In this document: one piece after another, positions 27,447-37,786 of the stretch
How the letters are laid out: every line of letters starts with the position of its first letter
How positions within the stretch are numbered: position 1 is the first letter of the stretch
NCBI RefSeq assembly: GCF_023923225.1
Contig: NZ_CP099489.1
Location: 2,790,001 to 2,854,000, forward strand
DNA length: 64,000 bases
From: Ornithinimicrobium faecis
GTDB taxonomy: Bacteria; Actinomycetota; Actinomycetes; Actinomycetales; Dermatophilaceae
Direction of reading: 5' to 3'
The notes under the pieces: generated by a model
Databases searched by the model: none
The model's input: the letters and a program-made list of their open reading frames with translations, nothing else
Told to the model about the DNA's origin: nothing
Program-made: the position numbers and the translations under genes

Positions 27447-27465
27447 GCAGCGTCTGTCACGCTGC
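27447..27465 (+). promoter_or_regulatory. Small hairpin between glpD and glpF
   Basis: GCAGCGT, loop CTGTC, ACGCTGC: seven perfect pairs about 33 bases after the glpD stop. Could be a weak attenuator or processing site in the operon mRNA, or an operator. Confidence 0.4.
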
Positions 27466-27505
27466 CCTCAACTAATCCGCTCAACGATGAGAATGGAGTC
27501 CCCGC

Positions 27506-28240
27506 ATGGGAGATATCTTCCTCTACGAGATTATGGGCACCGGCCTGCTCACCCTCCTGGGTTGTGGCGTGGTGGCCAACGTGGTCCTGCCCAAGACCAA
27601 GGGCAACAACGGCGGTTGGCTGCTGATCAACTTCGGCTGGGGGCTGGCGGTCTTCGCCGGCGTCTATGCAGCCTGGAAGACCGGCGCCCACCTCAACCCC
27701 GCCGTGACCTTCGGCATCCTGGCCAGCGGAGCCGATTTCTATGACGGCGCGCTCGAAAACATCCCGGTCAACTTCGGCAACACCATCGGTTATCTCGCCG
27801 CCGAGATGATCGGCGCCTTCCTGGGCGCGGTGATCATGTGGCTGGCCTACAAACAGCACTTCGACCAGGACGCTGAGCCAGCCACCAAGCTGGCTGTCTT
27901 CTCCACCGGCCCAGAGATCCGCAACCCGCTGTGGAACACCCTCACCGAGATTGTCGGCACCTTTGTGCTGGTCTTTGTCATCCTCATGTTTGGCCATTCC
28001 CCCGCGGGGCTTGGCCCGTTAGCCGTCGCGCTCCTGGTGGTTGGCATCGGCGCCAGCCTCGGTGGTCCCACCGGCTACGCCATCAACCCGGCCCGTGACC
28101 TCGGGCCCCGCATCGCGCACGCACTCCTACCCATCCCGGGCAAGGGCGGCAGCGACTGGGGCTACTCCTGGGTCCCGATCGTCGGCCCGATCCTCGGTGG
28201 AGTCCTGGCCGGAGTCCTCTACATGGGGGCCTTCGCCTGA
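27506..28240 (+). CDS. glpF: Glycerol uptake facilitator (MIP/aquaporin family)
   Basis: A 244-residue channel with six helices and the two half-helix motifs HLNPAVT and AINPARD. The second is followed by Asp (NPARD), as in glycerol-conducting aquaglyceroporins rather than strict water channels. It admits glycerol for GlpK. Ribosome binding site GAATGGAG lies seven bases before ATG. Neighbours glpD and glpK confirm the role. Confidence 0.95.
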   Translation: MGDIFLYEIMGTGLLTLLGCGVVANVVLPKTKGNNGGWLLINFGWGLAVFAGVYAAWKTGAHLNPAVTFGILASGADFYDGALENIPVNFGNTIGYLAAEMIGAFLGAVIMWLAYKQHFDQDAEPATKLAVFSTGPEIRNPLWNTLTEIVGTFVLVFVILMFGHSPAGLGPLAVALLVVGIGASLGGPTGYAINPARDLGPRIAHALLPIPGKGGSDWGYSWVPIVGPILGGVLAGVLYMGAFA

Positions 28241-28257
28241 CCTGACCCAGCACGTGA

Positions 28258-28291
28258 GCCGGGTGCCCACCACCCGTGATGAGCACCCGGC
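28258..28291 (+). terminator. Intercistronic hairpin between glpF and glpK
   Basis: GCCGGGTGC (28258-28266) and GCACCCGGC (28283-28291), nine perfect pairs around a 16-base loop. It is within the operon and may lower read-through into glpK, or protect the glpDF message. Confidence 0.55.
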
Positions 28292-28346
28292 CTGACACCT
28301 CGGCACAACCCATCCCGTACACAACGAAGTGAAGGAGCGCTCAGCA

Positions 28347-29900
28347 ATGGCTGACACAGCAACGCCGAACTACGTCCTCGCGATCGACCAGGGCACCACG
28401 AGCACCCGGGCCATCGTGTTCACCAAGTCCGGCGAGATCCACTCCGTGGGTCAGAAGGAGCACGAGCAGATCTTCCCGAAGGCGGGGTGGGTCGAGCACG
28501 ACCCGGCCGAGATCTGGGACAACACCCGCGAGGTGATCGGGCTGGCGATGGGCAAGGGCAGCCTGGCCAACTCCCAGCTGGCAGCCATCGGCATCACCAA
28601 CCAGCGCGAGACCGCTGTGGTGTGGGACAAGAACACCGGCGAGGCGGTCTACAACGCGATTGTCTGGCAGGACACCCGCACCGACAAGATCGTTGCCGAG
28701 CTCGCCGGTGACGAGGGCGCGGACAAGTACAAGGCGATCTGTGGCCTGCCGCTGGCGACCTACTTCTCCGGCCCCAAGGTGAAGTGGATCCTGGACAACG
28801 TCGAGGGCGCCCGAGAGAAGGCCGAGGCCGGTGATCTGCTGTTTGGCAACACCGACACCTGGACGCTGTGGAACCTCACGGGCGGGGTGGACGGCGGCGT
28901 GCACGTCACGGACGTAACCAACGCCTCTCGCACCATGCTGATGGACCTGAAGACCCTGAGCTGGGACGAGAACATCGCCTCCGACATGGGCATCCCGATG
29001 TCCATGCTCCCGGAGATCAAGTCCTCCTCCGAGGTCTACGGCGAGAGCACCAAGCTCGGTGTCCCGATCGCCGGCATCCTGGGCGATCAGCAGGCTGCCA
29101 CGTTTGGCCAGGCGTGCTTCGAGAAGGGCATGTCGAAGAACACCTACGGCACCGGCAACTTCATGCTGCTCAACACCGGCACGGAGATCGTCCCGTCCGA
29201 GAACGGTCTGCTGACCACGGTCTGCTACAAGATCGGCGAGCAGGACACGGTCTATGCCCTCGAGGGCTCGATCGCCGTCACTGGCTCCCTGGTGCAGTGG
29301 CTGCGCGACAACCTCGGCCTGATCAAGGAGGCTCCGGAGGTCGAGGACCTGGCCAAGAAGGTCGACGACAACGGTGGTTGCTACATCGTGCCCGCGTTCT
29401 CCGGCCTGTTCGCGCCCTATTGGAAGGACGACGCGCGCGGTGCGATTGTCGGCCTGACCCGCTATGTCAACAAGAACCACATCGCCCGGGCCTCCCTGGA
29501 GGCCACGGCCTTCCAGACCCGCGAGGTGCTGGATGCGATGAACGCCGACTCCGGCGTGGACCTTGCCGAGCTGCGCGTCGACGGCGGCATGATCGCCAAC
29601 GAGACGCTGATGCAGTTCCAGGCCGACATCCTGGGCGTGGACGTCGTGCGCCCCAAGGTCGCCGAGACCACAGCGCTCGGCGCGGCCTACGCCGCCGGCA
29701 TCGCGGTCGGATTCTGGCAGGGCGAGCAGGACGTCATCGACAACTGGGCCGAGGGTGCCCGCTGGAGCCCGAAGATGGGCGACGCCGAGCGCGACCGGCA
29801 GTATCGCCAGTGGAAGAAGGCCGTGACCAAGACCTTCGACTGGGTGGACGACGACGCTGAGGCCGTCGAGGAGAAGGCCGCCGAGGCAGCCGAGGGCTGA
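28347..29900 (+). CDS. glpK: Glycerol kinase
   Basis: GlpK phosphorylates glycerol to glycerol-3-phosphate with ATP. The 517-residue FGGY kinase has the phosphate loop [15 protein letters not shown], the catalytic Asp in [24 protein letters not shown] and the C-terminal [19 protein letters not shown] 28347 is chosen because AAGGAG lies nine bases upstream; a GTG 18 bases earlier overlaps that site. An acidic Glu/Ala tail (about 20 residues) follows the fold. Last gene of glpDFK. Confidence 0.97.
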   Translation: MADTATPNYVLAIDQGTTSTRAIVFTKSGEIHSVGQKEHEQIFPKAGWVEHDPAEIWDNTREVIGLAMGKGSLANSQLAAIGITNQRETAVVWDKNTGEAVYNAIVWQDTRTDKIVAELAGDEGADKYKAICGLPLATYFSGPKVKWILDNVEGAREKAEAGDLLFGNTDTWTLWNLTGGVDGGVHVTDVTNASRTMLMDLKTLSWDENIASDMGIPMSMLPEIKSSSEVYGESTKLGVPIAGILGDQQAATFGQACFEKGMSKNTYGTGNFMLLNTGTEIVPSENGLLTTVCYKIGEQDTVYALEGSIAVTGSLVQWLRDNLGLIKEAPEVEDLAKKVDDNGGCYIVPAFSGLFAPYWKDDARGAIVGLTRYVNKNHIARASLEATAFQTREVLDAMNADSGVDLAELRVDGGMIANETLMQFQADILGVDVVRPKVAETTALGAAYAAGIAVGFWQGEQDVIDNWAEGARWSPKMGDAERDRQYRQWKKAVTKTFDWVDDDAEAVEEKAAEAAEG

Positions 29901-29917
29901 TCACCCGAGCACGTTGG

Positions 29918-29948
29918 AGCCCGGCCCCGCACTGCGCGGGGCCGGGCT
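29918..29948 (+). terminator. Terminator of the glp operon
   Basis: AGCCCGGCCCCGC (29918-29930), five-base loop, GCGGGGCCGGGCT (29936-29948): thirteen perfect G/C-rich pairs 18 bases past the glpK stop. An A-rich rather than T-rich stretch follows; on the opposite strand it could also stop the marR transcript. Confidence 0.85.
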
Positions 29949-29963
29949 CCCGCAAAAAGATAA

Positions 29964-30041
29964 AGGTCTCGTACGCCCCACCCGCATTTTCGTACAGGTC
30001 TCGCACGCCCCTCCCGTCATCTCGCAGAGGTCTCGCACGCC
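29964..30041. repeat. 32-base imperfect tandem repeat, 2.4 units
   Basis: AGGTCTCG(T/C)ACGCC begins at 29964, 29996 and 30028, exactly 32 bases apart; the intervening halves are CCACCCGCATTTTCGTAC and CCTCCCGTCATCTCGCAG. It lies between the glp terminator and marR. Too few units and no spacers for a CRISPR array. Confidence 0.8.
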
Positions 30042-30080
30042 GAGACCATCGCCGCGGCCAGACAGCAGTCCTCGGGTGTC

Positions 30081-30557
30081 TCAGTCGTCGCTGCGGGACT
30101 CTTGCAGGACCGTCAGGGCCTCGCGGCAGGCACGGGTCATCGCCTCGAGCTGGGTGGACGCCTCGTTGGGTGACACTGGCAGCCGGTCCGCGAAGGCCAG
30201 GTAGCCCCGCCCGAAGGCACTGCGCGCCGCGGCCATCGTCACCTCTCCCTCAGGCGTGATCCACAACTGGTGGCGCCGACCGTCACGTGGGTCCCGCTCC
30301 CGGCGGACCACGCCCAGGCTGGTCAGCCGCCCCACCCACTCGGCGATCGTGGTCAGCGGCGTCGAGAACTGCACAGCCAACTGGCTCGCGCTGATGCCCG
30401 GCTCGTCGGAGATGGCACTGGCCACGCCGTAATCGTGCGCATTCAGGGGGCTGTCCCGCATCGCCTCGCTCAGCAGGGCGGCGACCGCACGGTCCAGGAC
30501 GAGGGCGTGCAGAAGCGGCGTGGGGGCGGTCGGGCGATCAGAGTCACGGGCTGGCAC
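30081..30557 (-). CDS. MarR-family transcriptional regulator
   Basis: A 158-residue dimeric winged-helix regulator. The DNA-binding region spans about 45-100: ISASQLAVQFSTPLTTIAEW, then wing VVRRERDPRDGRRHQLWITP with the D-x-R conserved in MarR. The start is GTG 30557; a TAGACT box ends seven bases upstream, so the mRNA may be leaderless. It is divergent from the PQQ-type dehydrogenase gene, with a palindrome between, which suggests auto-repression and control of that gene. The ligand is unknown. Confidence 0.9.
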   Translation of the reverse strand: MPARDSDRPTAPTPLLHALVLDRAVAALLSEAMRDSPLNAHDYGVASAISDEPGISASQLAVQFSTPLTTIAEWVGRLTSLGVVRRERDPRDGRRHQLWITPEGEVTMAAARSAFGRGYLAFADRLPVSPNEASTQLEAMTRACREALTVLQESRSDD

Positions 30558-30564
30558 AGCCGAG

Positions 30565-30602
30565 AGTCTAGTCCGTGAATCACTACGATTCCGTAGTAGT
30601 TT
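30565..30602. promoter_or_regulatory. Divergent promoters with MarR-type operator
   Basis: Minus-strand -10 box TAGACT (30565-30570) serves marR; plus-strand -10 box TAGTTT (30597-30602), six bases before ATG 30609, serves the dehydrogenase. Between them is ACTACGATTCCGTAGT (30582-30597), perfect 6-base arms around ATTC, which touches the plus -10 box. A single MarR dimer here would block both promoters. Confidence 0.65.
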
Positions 30603-30608
30603 GCAACC

Positions 30609-31958
30609 ATGGCAAATCGCCCGATCCTCCGCACCTCTGCCCTTGCTCTGTGCATCGGCGCTCTGGCCGCCTGCTCGGGCACTGCCGACGAGGAGGCGAC
30701 GGCGCCCACCACGAGCCAGTCCGGTGACACGAGCACGACTTCTTCGCCGGGCCCGGACGCGACCATCTCGTCGTCCGGCCCCGACGAGGCCAGCACCTCA
30801 GCGGTCGCGGCACCGGGACTGGGCGCCGAGCTGGAGGTCCTTGACGTCACGGTGACGGCCCCTCGGGAGGTCGTCACGCTGGACGACGGCGGGCTGCTGA
30901 TCTCCGACCAGGCCGGGCTGGTGCATGTGGTCGGGGCCGACGGGACGGCCCGCACGGAGCCCCTGCTCGATGTGTCGGACTCCATCAAAACCCCCAACCG
31001 CGGCGCCCTGGAGGCCGGACTTGCCGGGTTCGCGCTCGCACCGGACTTCGCCAAGTCCGGACACTTCTACACGACGACCACTCACGCCCCGGACGACATC
31101 AGCGCATCGCTGCCCCAGGGCACCCGCCAGGTCAGTGTGCTGTCCCGGTGGACCGCCGATCCGGCCTCCTTGGTGACCGACCCGGACAGCGAGGAGCAGC
31201 TGATGGTTCTGCCCTCGCGCGACGCCGACCACGTCGGCGGCGAGATCGTCTTCGACGACCAGGGGCTGCTCTACACCGCCCTCGGTGCCCCCTCGCGTGA
31301 TGAGGTGGCGCAGGACCCCCACAACTATTCGGGCACGGTCCTGCGCATCGACCCGACCCCCGCCGAGGGTGCGGCGCAGGAGGACCGGGCCTACGGCATA
31401 CCGGAAGACAACCCGTTTGCCGACGGTGAGGGTGGGCTTCCGGAGATCTACTCATACGGCTACCGCAACCCCTGGCGGTTGACGTGGGACGCCGAGCACG
31501 GCCTGCTCGTGGGCGAGGCAATGTCCCGGGACAAGGACCAGCAGCTCGGCCAACCAGCGCCCGGCGACGACGCCGGCTATCCCGAGGTGTCGGGGGCGTG
31601 CTGGGAGGGCGATCAGGTGGCCGACGCCTGCCAGGAGACCGAGGCCGGGGTGCCGATCGCGCCGCCCGTGCTGGAGTATGGCCCCCAGGTGGGCGAGATC
31701 CTCAGCGGAGTGGCGATCGGCACGGGTGGTGACCTCCAGGGGCGGGTCGTTGTGACCGACTGGCTGGGCGACGTCCTCGTGGCCGATGCCGGGCCGGCTC
31801 CGTGGGACTACGAGGTGCTGACCGACGGCCAGGACATCGTGGGTCGCGCGTCCTATCTGTGGGATGTGGACGCCGAACCGGACGGGTCGCTCTATGTGCT
31901 GACCGCCGACCGTGCCCTCTCCGACGGCGGCGGCGCCGTCCACCGTCTCGCGCCGTAG
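30609..31958 (+). CDS. PQQ-dependent sugar (aldose) dehydrogenase-like lipoprotein
   Basis: A 449-residue exported lipoprotein: lipobox LAAC (Cys22), Ser/Thr/Asp linker to about residue 70, then a six-bladed beta-propeller of the soluble glucose dehydrogenase (GSDH) type. Signatures include LLISDQAGLVHVV, RGALEAGLAGFALAP, HVGGEIVFDDQGLLYTALG, YSYGYRNPWRLTWD and the C-terminal blade. Such enzymes oxidise sugars outside the cell with pyrroloquinoline quinone or are catalytically unproven members. No PQQ synthesis genes are in the window. Divergent from marR. Confidence 0.87.
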   Translation: MANRPILRTSALALCIGALAACSGTADEEATAPTTSQSGDTSTTSSPGPDATISSSGPDEASTSAVAAPGLGAELEVLDVTVTAPREVVTLDDGGLLISDQAGLVHVVGADGTARTEPLLDVSDSIKTPNRGALEAGLAGFALAPDFAKSGHFYTTTTHAPDDISASLPQGTRQVSVLSRWTADPASLVTDPDSEEQLMVLPSRDADHVGGEIVFDDQGLLYTALGAPSRDEVAQDPHNYSGTVLRIDPTPAEGAAQEDRAYGIPEDNPFADGEGGLPEIYSYGYRNPWRLTWDAEHGLLVGEAMSRDKDQQLGQPAPGDDAGYPEVSGACWEGDQVADACQETEAGVPIAPPVLEYGPQVGEILSGVAIGTGGDLQGRVVVTDWLGDVLVADAGPAPWDYEVLTDGQDIVGRASYLWDVDAEPDGSLYVLTADRALSDGGGAVHRLAP

Positions 31959-31965
31959 GTCGACC

Positions 31966-32670
31966 TCAGGGGAGCTCCAGCCACTGGGGCTCCTCGGGGT
32001 CCGGGTCGATCAGCGCCGGTCGCTGCAGGTCGGTGTTGTCCAGGATCCAGGTGGGTGGGTGCAGGCGGGCCTGCTGCAGATAGAGCCGTTGCCCGCCGAC
32101 ATAGCGTGCGTTGGCCTCGTGCGCCGGGTCGTCGGTCCCCGCCCGCTGTGGGAAGCGGGAGTTGCCGCGCGGCACCGAGACCGCCAGTGGCACCCACAGC
32201 ATCAGGGTGGCGTCCCACTCCCCCGCCAGCTCGGGGCGGCGCAGGAAGACCCCGTCGACCACCAGCAGCGCGTCCTCGCTCGCGACCACCGGAGCCGGTG
32301 ACACCGCAGCATCCGTGGCCACGTCGTGCACGGCAGGCACGAACGGCCCGCCGGCTCGGAAGGGTCGCAGCACCGACTCACGGAAGGCGTCGTAGTCGTA
32401 GGAGTCCTGGTAGAAGGTCTCCGGGCCGGCGCCCCGGGCGTGCCGTCGCTCACGCGGGTGGTGAAAGCCGTCGATCGACACGCTGCGCACCTCGCGCCCG
32501 GCGACGTGCGGTGCGATGGCCACCAGCTCGGCGGCCAACCGGCTCTTGCCAGCGCCATCCACGCCGTCCACCGCGATGATGGCCCGCTCCCCCGGCCGCA
32601 CCGCCACCATCATCGACAACAGGTCCACCAGGACCAACTGACGGACAGGGAGGAAGCTGGGTGCCGGCAT
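31966..32670 (-). CDS. Uridine-kinase-like P-loop protein
   Basis: A 234-residue nucleoside/small-molecule kinase-like protein. Walker A is AVDGVDGAGKSRLA (about 33-46); VSIDGFHHPRERR and TFYQDSYDYDAF resemble uridine kinase substrate loops, and VVDGVFLRRPEL the B-motif strand. It starts four bases after ispG ends, so it may be co-transcribed from ispG. The physiological substrate is not certain; many actinobacterial members are annotated simply as uridine kinase. Confidence 0.8.
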   Translation of the reverse strand: MPAPSFLPVRQLVLVDLLSMMVAVRPGERAIIAVDGVDGAGKSRLAAELVAIAPHVAGREVRSVSIDGFHHPRERRHARGAGPETFYQDSYDYDAFRESVLRPFRAGGPFVPAVHDVATDAAVSPAPVVASEDALLVVDGVFLRRPELAGEWDATLMLWVPLAVSVPRGNSRFPQRAGTDDPAHEANARYVGGQRLYLQQARLHPPTWILDNTDLQRPALIDPDPEEPQWLELP

Positions 32671-32673
32671 ACG

Positions 32674-33849
<1,176 letters not shown>

Positions 33850-33883
33850 AGGTTCAGTATCTCCTTGCTGGGACGCGGAAACA

Positions 33884-35209
33884 TCATCCGGCGAGACGGA
33901 CGGGGTTGACAAGGTCGGCATAGACCAGCAACAAGGTCATGCCGATCAGGGCAATGGCCACCGTGTAGGCGACCGGGAGCGCCTTGGCGATGTCGACCGG
34001 AGCGGGCTCGGGCAACCCGCGCAACCGGGCCCAGCCCTTCTTGACCGCCTCCCACAACGCACCGGCGATGTGGCCACCATCCAGCGGCAGCAGGGGCACC
34101 ATGTTGAACACGAAGAGCGCGATGTTGAGCGAGGCCAGCAGCGACAGCAGCATGACGGCCTTGCCCTCGAAGGTGTCCGTCAGCGCGCCCAGGGAGCCGT
34201 CGGTGACCTCACCGGCGACCCTCCCGACGCCGACGACCGACATGGGGCTCTCGACGTCGCGCTCCTGGTCACCGAAGGCCGCCTGAGAGACGCCGACGAG
34301 TTTCTCGGGGAGCTTCAGGAAGATCCGGGCGGTGTCAGCCACGGCACCACCGACGAAGGCGGGCGCCTCGGTGATCGGCTGCGCGACATACTCGATGGAG
34401 CCGCTGGCGCCGAAATAGCGGCGGGGCTCCATGACGGGCTCGCCGGCCGCATCCACCTGGATGCTGCCGTCAGCGTTGTAGACGGGGCGGTCGCGCTCGA
34501 CCAGGCTCGCCTGGAGCTCGACATCCTGCCCGCCGCGGTCGACCACGAAGGTCGCCTGCTCGGGCGAGTTCTGGATCTCGTAGCTGGCCTCGGCCCAGTT
34601 GGCGACGGGCACACCGTTGATCTCGGTGATCCGGTCACCGACCTCCAGGTCGGAGGCCAGCGCGGGCGAGGCGGGCTCGCCCTCGCAGTCGGTCGCCATC
34701 ACATCGGTGGGCGCGCACTGGCTGATCGAGGAGATCTTGGCCGTGCTGGTGGGCAGGCCGAGCAGGACGAGGATGCCAGTGAGCACGACGGCGGCGATGA
34801 CCAGGTTCATCAGGGGGCCACCGAACATCACGATGATCCGCTGCCAGACGGGCAGTTTGTAAAAGACGCGGTCCTCGTCGCCGGGGCCGATCTCCTCCAT
34901 CGACTCCGCGCGGGCCTGGTCTGCCATCTGGCTGAACCGGCCGGTCGAGGAGGCGCGCAGTTTGCCGCCGTCCTGCGGGCGCGGCGGGAACATGCCGATC
35001 ATCCGCACATAGCCGCCCAGCGGGACGGCCTTGATGCCGTATTCGGTCTCTCCCTTGCGGCGGGACCAGATCGTGGGGCCGAACCCGACCATGTACTGGG
35101 TGACCTTGACCCCGAACTTCTTGGCCGGCAGCAGGTGCCCGATCTCGTGCAGGGCGATGGACAGGGCGACGCCAAAGGCCATCAGCAGCACCCCGAGCAG
35201 GTACATCAT
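33884..35209 (-). CDS. rseP: Site-2 intramembrane metalloprotease, RseP/Rip family
   Basis: A 441-residue inner-membrane zinc protease that cuts anti-sigma factors and other membrane substrates. The zinc motif is [15 protein letters not shown] (HExxH) in the first helix, the second ligand region [15 protein letters not shown] (LDG) in the third, and one PDZ domain ([18 protein letters not shown]) lies between. About four transmembrane helices. ATG 35209 overlaps the dxr stop by four bases. The dxr-rseP-ispG order is widespread. Confidence 0.95.
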   Translation of the reverse strand: MMYLLGVLLMAFGVALSIALHEIGHLLPAKKFGVKVTQYMVGFGPTIWSRRKGETEYGIKAVPLGGYVRMIGMFPPRPQDGGKLRASSTGRFSQMADQARAESMEEIGPGDEDRVFYKLPVWQRIIVMFGGPLMNLVIAAVVLTGILVLLGLPTSTAKISSISQCAPTDVMATDCEGEPASPALASDLEVGDRITEINGVPVANWAEASYEIQNSPEQATFVVDRGGQDVELQASLVERDRPVYNADGSIQVDAAGEPVMEPRRYFGASGSIEYVAQPITEAPAFVGGAVADTARIFLKLPEKLVGVSQAAFGDQERDVESPMSVVGVGRVAGEVTDGSLGALTDTFEGKAVMLLSLLASLNIALFVFNMVPLLPLDGGHIAGALWEAVKKGWARLRGLPEPAPVDIAKALPVAYTVAIALIGMTLLLVYADLVNPVRLAG

Positions 35210-36504
35210 GACTGGCTCTCTCCCTGGGACGACTGGCCGATCAACTCCTGGGCGCACTCCCTCGCCCACTGGTCGGCGGCCAACACGACATCAACCGACA
35301 AGTCATCAACCGACCGGGCCGGGGAATCGTTCCCCTGCGGGCCCGATTCTACGCCCGACAGGGCGCTGACACGGCCTTCGGCCACGGCACTGCCTGGGTA
35401 TGCCGAGGGGCCGGCCCGGTGGGCATCGACCACCTGGGCGACGGTGTCGACGATGTCCAGGAACCCGATGGTCCCGTCGTGGAAGGCGTCGACGCAGACC
35501 TCGTTGGCCGCGTTGTAGACGGCCGGGTGGGTGCCGCCGGCCTCGCCGACCTGGCGGGCGAGCCGGACCGCCGGGAAGGCCTGGTCGTCCAGGGGGTGGA
35601 ACTCCCAGGTGCTGGCCGTGCTCCAGTCACTGGGCGTGTCGATGTCCGGCAGGCGGTCCGGCCAGGACAGCCCCAGCGCGATCGGCACGAGCATCCGCGG
35701 CGGACCCGCCTGGGCGATCGTCGAGCCGTCGTGGAACTCGACCATGGAGTGGATCTGCTGCTGGGGGTGGACCACGACGTCAATCTGCTCGTAGTCGACA
35801 CCGAACAGCAGGTGCGCCTCGATGACCTCCAGCCCCTTGTTGACCAGCGTGGCCGAGTTGGTGGTGACCACCCGGCCCATCGCGAAGTTGGGGTGCTTCA
35901 ACGCCTGGGCCGGCGTGACCGTGGTCAACTCCTCCCGGGACCGCCCGCGGAACGGCCCACCGCTCGCGGTGAGCACCAGGCGCCGGACCTCCTGCGACCG
36001 GCCGGAGCGCAGGCACTGCGCGATCGCGCTGTGCTCGGAGTCCACGGGCACGATCTGACCGGGAGCAGCGGCCGCGGTCACCAGTGGCCCACCGACAATC
36101 AGCGACTCCTTGTTGGCCAGTGCCAGGGTGCTGCCCGCCGCGAGGGCCGCGAGGGTGGGGCGCAACCCGATGCTGCCGGTGATGCCGTTGAGCACCACGT
36201 CGGCGCCGTTGCCGGCGACCTCGACAGCCGCGTCCGGCCCGGCCAGGATCTGCGGGAGCCGCGCTCCGGGACCGCTGAGATCGTTGAGGGCACGGGTGAG
36301 CTCGTCGATCGCGTCCTCGGAGGCGATGGCAACCTGTTCAACACTCAGGGCGACGGCCTGCCGCGCCAGCTCCGGGATGTTCGACCCCGCGGCACTGATC
36401 GCCCGCACGGTGAACGCCTCGGGGTTGGCCAGCACGACCTGCTCGGCCTGGGTGCCGATCGAGCCGGTCGAGCCGAGCAGGGTCAGGGTGCGCGGAGCGG
36501 TCAT
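35206..36504 (-). CDS. dxr: 1-deoxy-D-xylulose 5-phosphate reductoisomerase
   Basis: Dxr makes MEP from DXP with NADPH, the first committed step of the MEP pathway. The 432-residue enzyme has the NADPH loop LLGSTGSIGTQ, catalytic loops ALANKESLIVGG, VDSEHSAIAQCL, LTASGGPFRG and LKHPNFAMGRV. It has an extended C-terminus (about 30 residues longer than the E. coli enzyme). The stop overlaps rseP. Confidence 0.97.
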   Translation of the reverse strand: MTAPRTLTLLGSTGSIGTQAEQVVLANPEAFTVRAISAAGSNIPELARQAVALSVEQVAIASEDAIDELTRALNDLSGPGARLPQILAGPDAAVEVAGNGADVVLNGITGSIGLRPTLAALAAGSTLALANKESLIVGGPLVTAAAAPGQIVPVDSEHSAIAQCLRSGRSQEVRRLVLTASGGPFRGRSREELTTVTPAQALKHPNFAMGRVVTTNSATLVNKGLEVIEAHLLFGVDYEQIDVVVHPQQQIHSMVEFHDGSTIAQAGPPRMLVPIALGLSWPDRLPDIDTPSDWSTASTWEFHPLDDQAFPAVRLARQVGEAGGTHPAVYNAANEVCVDAFHDGTIGFLDIVDTVAQVVDAHRAGPSAYPGSAVAEGRVSALSGVESGPQGNDSPARSVDDLSVDVVLAADQWARECAQELIGQSSQGESQS

Positions 36505-36561
36505 CCACCCATTGTGACCCGATCCCGTCCGCCAACCGTCGCCGACACCGGGCGACCCGCC

Positions 36562-37767
36562 TCAGCCGGTGGTCTCGTCGCTCAGGTAGGCCAGGGCCGC
36601 CACCACCAGGGCCTCCGTGCCGGTCCGCAGGGTCGGCTGCGGGTCCGGAGCGAAACCAGGGTTGTGGTTGCCGACCACGTCGCGGCCGGGGAGGAAGCCC
36701 CCGTTGCCCCAGTAGGTGTAGGGCACTCCGAAGGCGTCGGGGATGACGCTGAAGTCCTCGGAGGCGGTGGCGGGAGTCATCTGTTCCACCCGCTCCGCCC
36801 CGAAGTGGCGCCGAAAGGCTGCGGTGACGGTCTCGGTGACGGCCGCGTCGTTGGTGGTCAACGGATAGCTCTCGTAGTCCTCGAACTCGGGCTCGCGCGG
36901 GGACCCCGAGGCGGCGCACTCACCGCGGACGATGCGCTTGATCGCCTCGATGATCCGGGTCTGGACGTCCGGGTCATAGGCGCGGATGTTGACCAGCAGC
37001 ACGGCCTCGTCGGGGATGATGTTGGCCGTGGCGCCCGCCTGCAGACTCCCCACGGTCACCACCCCAAACTCGTCCGGCGCGAGCACCCGGGAGACGATGG
37101 TCTGCAGTCGCGTCACGATGCTGGAGGCAAGGACCACCGGGTCGATGGACAGGTGCGGCATTGAGCCGTGAGAGCCCTTGCCGTGCACCGTGATCCGCAG
37201 CGAGTTGGCCGCTGACAACACCGGGCCGACCGCGGTCGCGACATGGCCGGACACTGGCGCTCCGAGCACGTGCTGTGCCACGCAGACCGTCGGTGTGGGC
37301 ACCTTGCTGGTGAGGCCATCGTCCACCATGGAGCGGGCCCCAGCTCCCACCTCCTCGGCGGGCTGGAACAGTGCGACGTAGGTGCCCGACCACGCCTCCC
37401 GCGTCTGAGCGAGCAGCTCGGCGGCCCCCAGGGCGCACACGATGTGGGTGTCATGACCGCAGGCGTGCATCACGCCCTCGGTGGTCGAGGCGTAGGCCAG
37501 CCCGGTGTCCTCGGTGACCGGCAGAGCGTCGATGTCGGCCCGAGCCAGGACCGTCTCGCCAGGGCCGTTGTCCAGCACCCCGACGACTCCGCCCCCGATC
37601 TGCTGGGTCTGATAGCCCATCGCGTCCAGCCGCTGCGTGATGATCCCGCGGGTCCGCTCCTCGTTGAAGGAGAGCTCCGGGTGCTGGTGGAGGTCCTCAT
37701 AGAGCACCTCCTGCCACTGGGAGGTCTCCTCGAGCCCGGCCAGGACCTGGGTCACGACATCCGACAT
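36562..37767 (-). CDS. M20-family amidohydrolase
   Basis: A 401-residue metal hydrolase of the N-acyl-amino-acid / hippurate hydrolase type. Visible metal ligands: HACGHDTH, the Glu-Glu in LFQPAEEVGAGA, and His in the final GNHNPGF; the dimerisation insertion is around SLRITVHGKGSHGSMPHL. ATG 37767 with AGGAGA three bases before it defines the start; the open frame extends further, but without a start signal. It is separated from dxr by 57 bases. Substrate not known. Confidence 0.92.
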   Translation of the reverse strand: MSDVVTQVLAGLEETSQWQEVLYEDLHQHPELSFNEERTRGIITQRLDAMGYQTQQIGGGVVGVLDNGPGETVLARADIDALPVTEDTGLAYASTTEGVMHACGHDTHIVCALGAAELLAQTREAWSGTYVALFQPAEEVGAGARSMVDDGLTSKVPTPTVCVAQHVLGAPVSGHVATAVGPVLSAANSLRITVHGKGSHGSMPHLSIDPVVLASSIVTRLQTIVSRVLAPDEFGVVTVGSLQAGATANIIPDEAVLLVNIRAYDPDVQTRIIEAIKRIVRGECAASGSPREPEFEDYESYPLTTNDAAVTETVTAAFRRHFGAERVEQMTPATASEDFSVIPDAFGVPYTYWGNGGFLPGRDVVGNHNPGFAPDPQPTLRTGTEALVVAALAYLSDETTG

Positions 37768-37786
37768 GGCTCTCCTCTCGTCGCCG

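Noticed and set aside
29964..30041. Possible CRISPR array
   Set aside because: Only 2.4 units with no distinct spacers and no cas genes.
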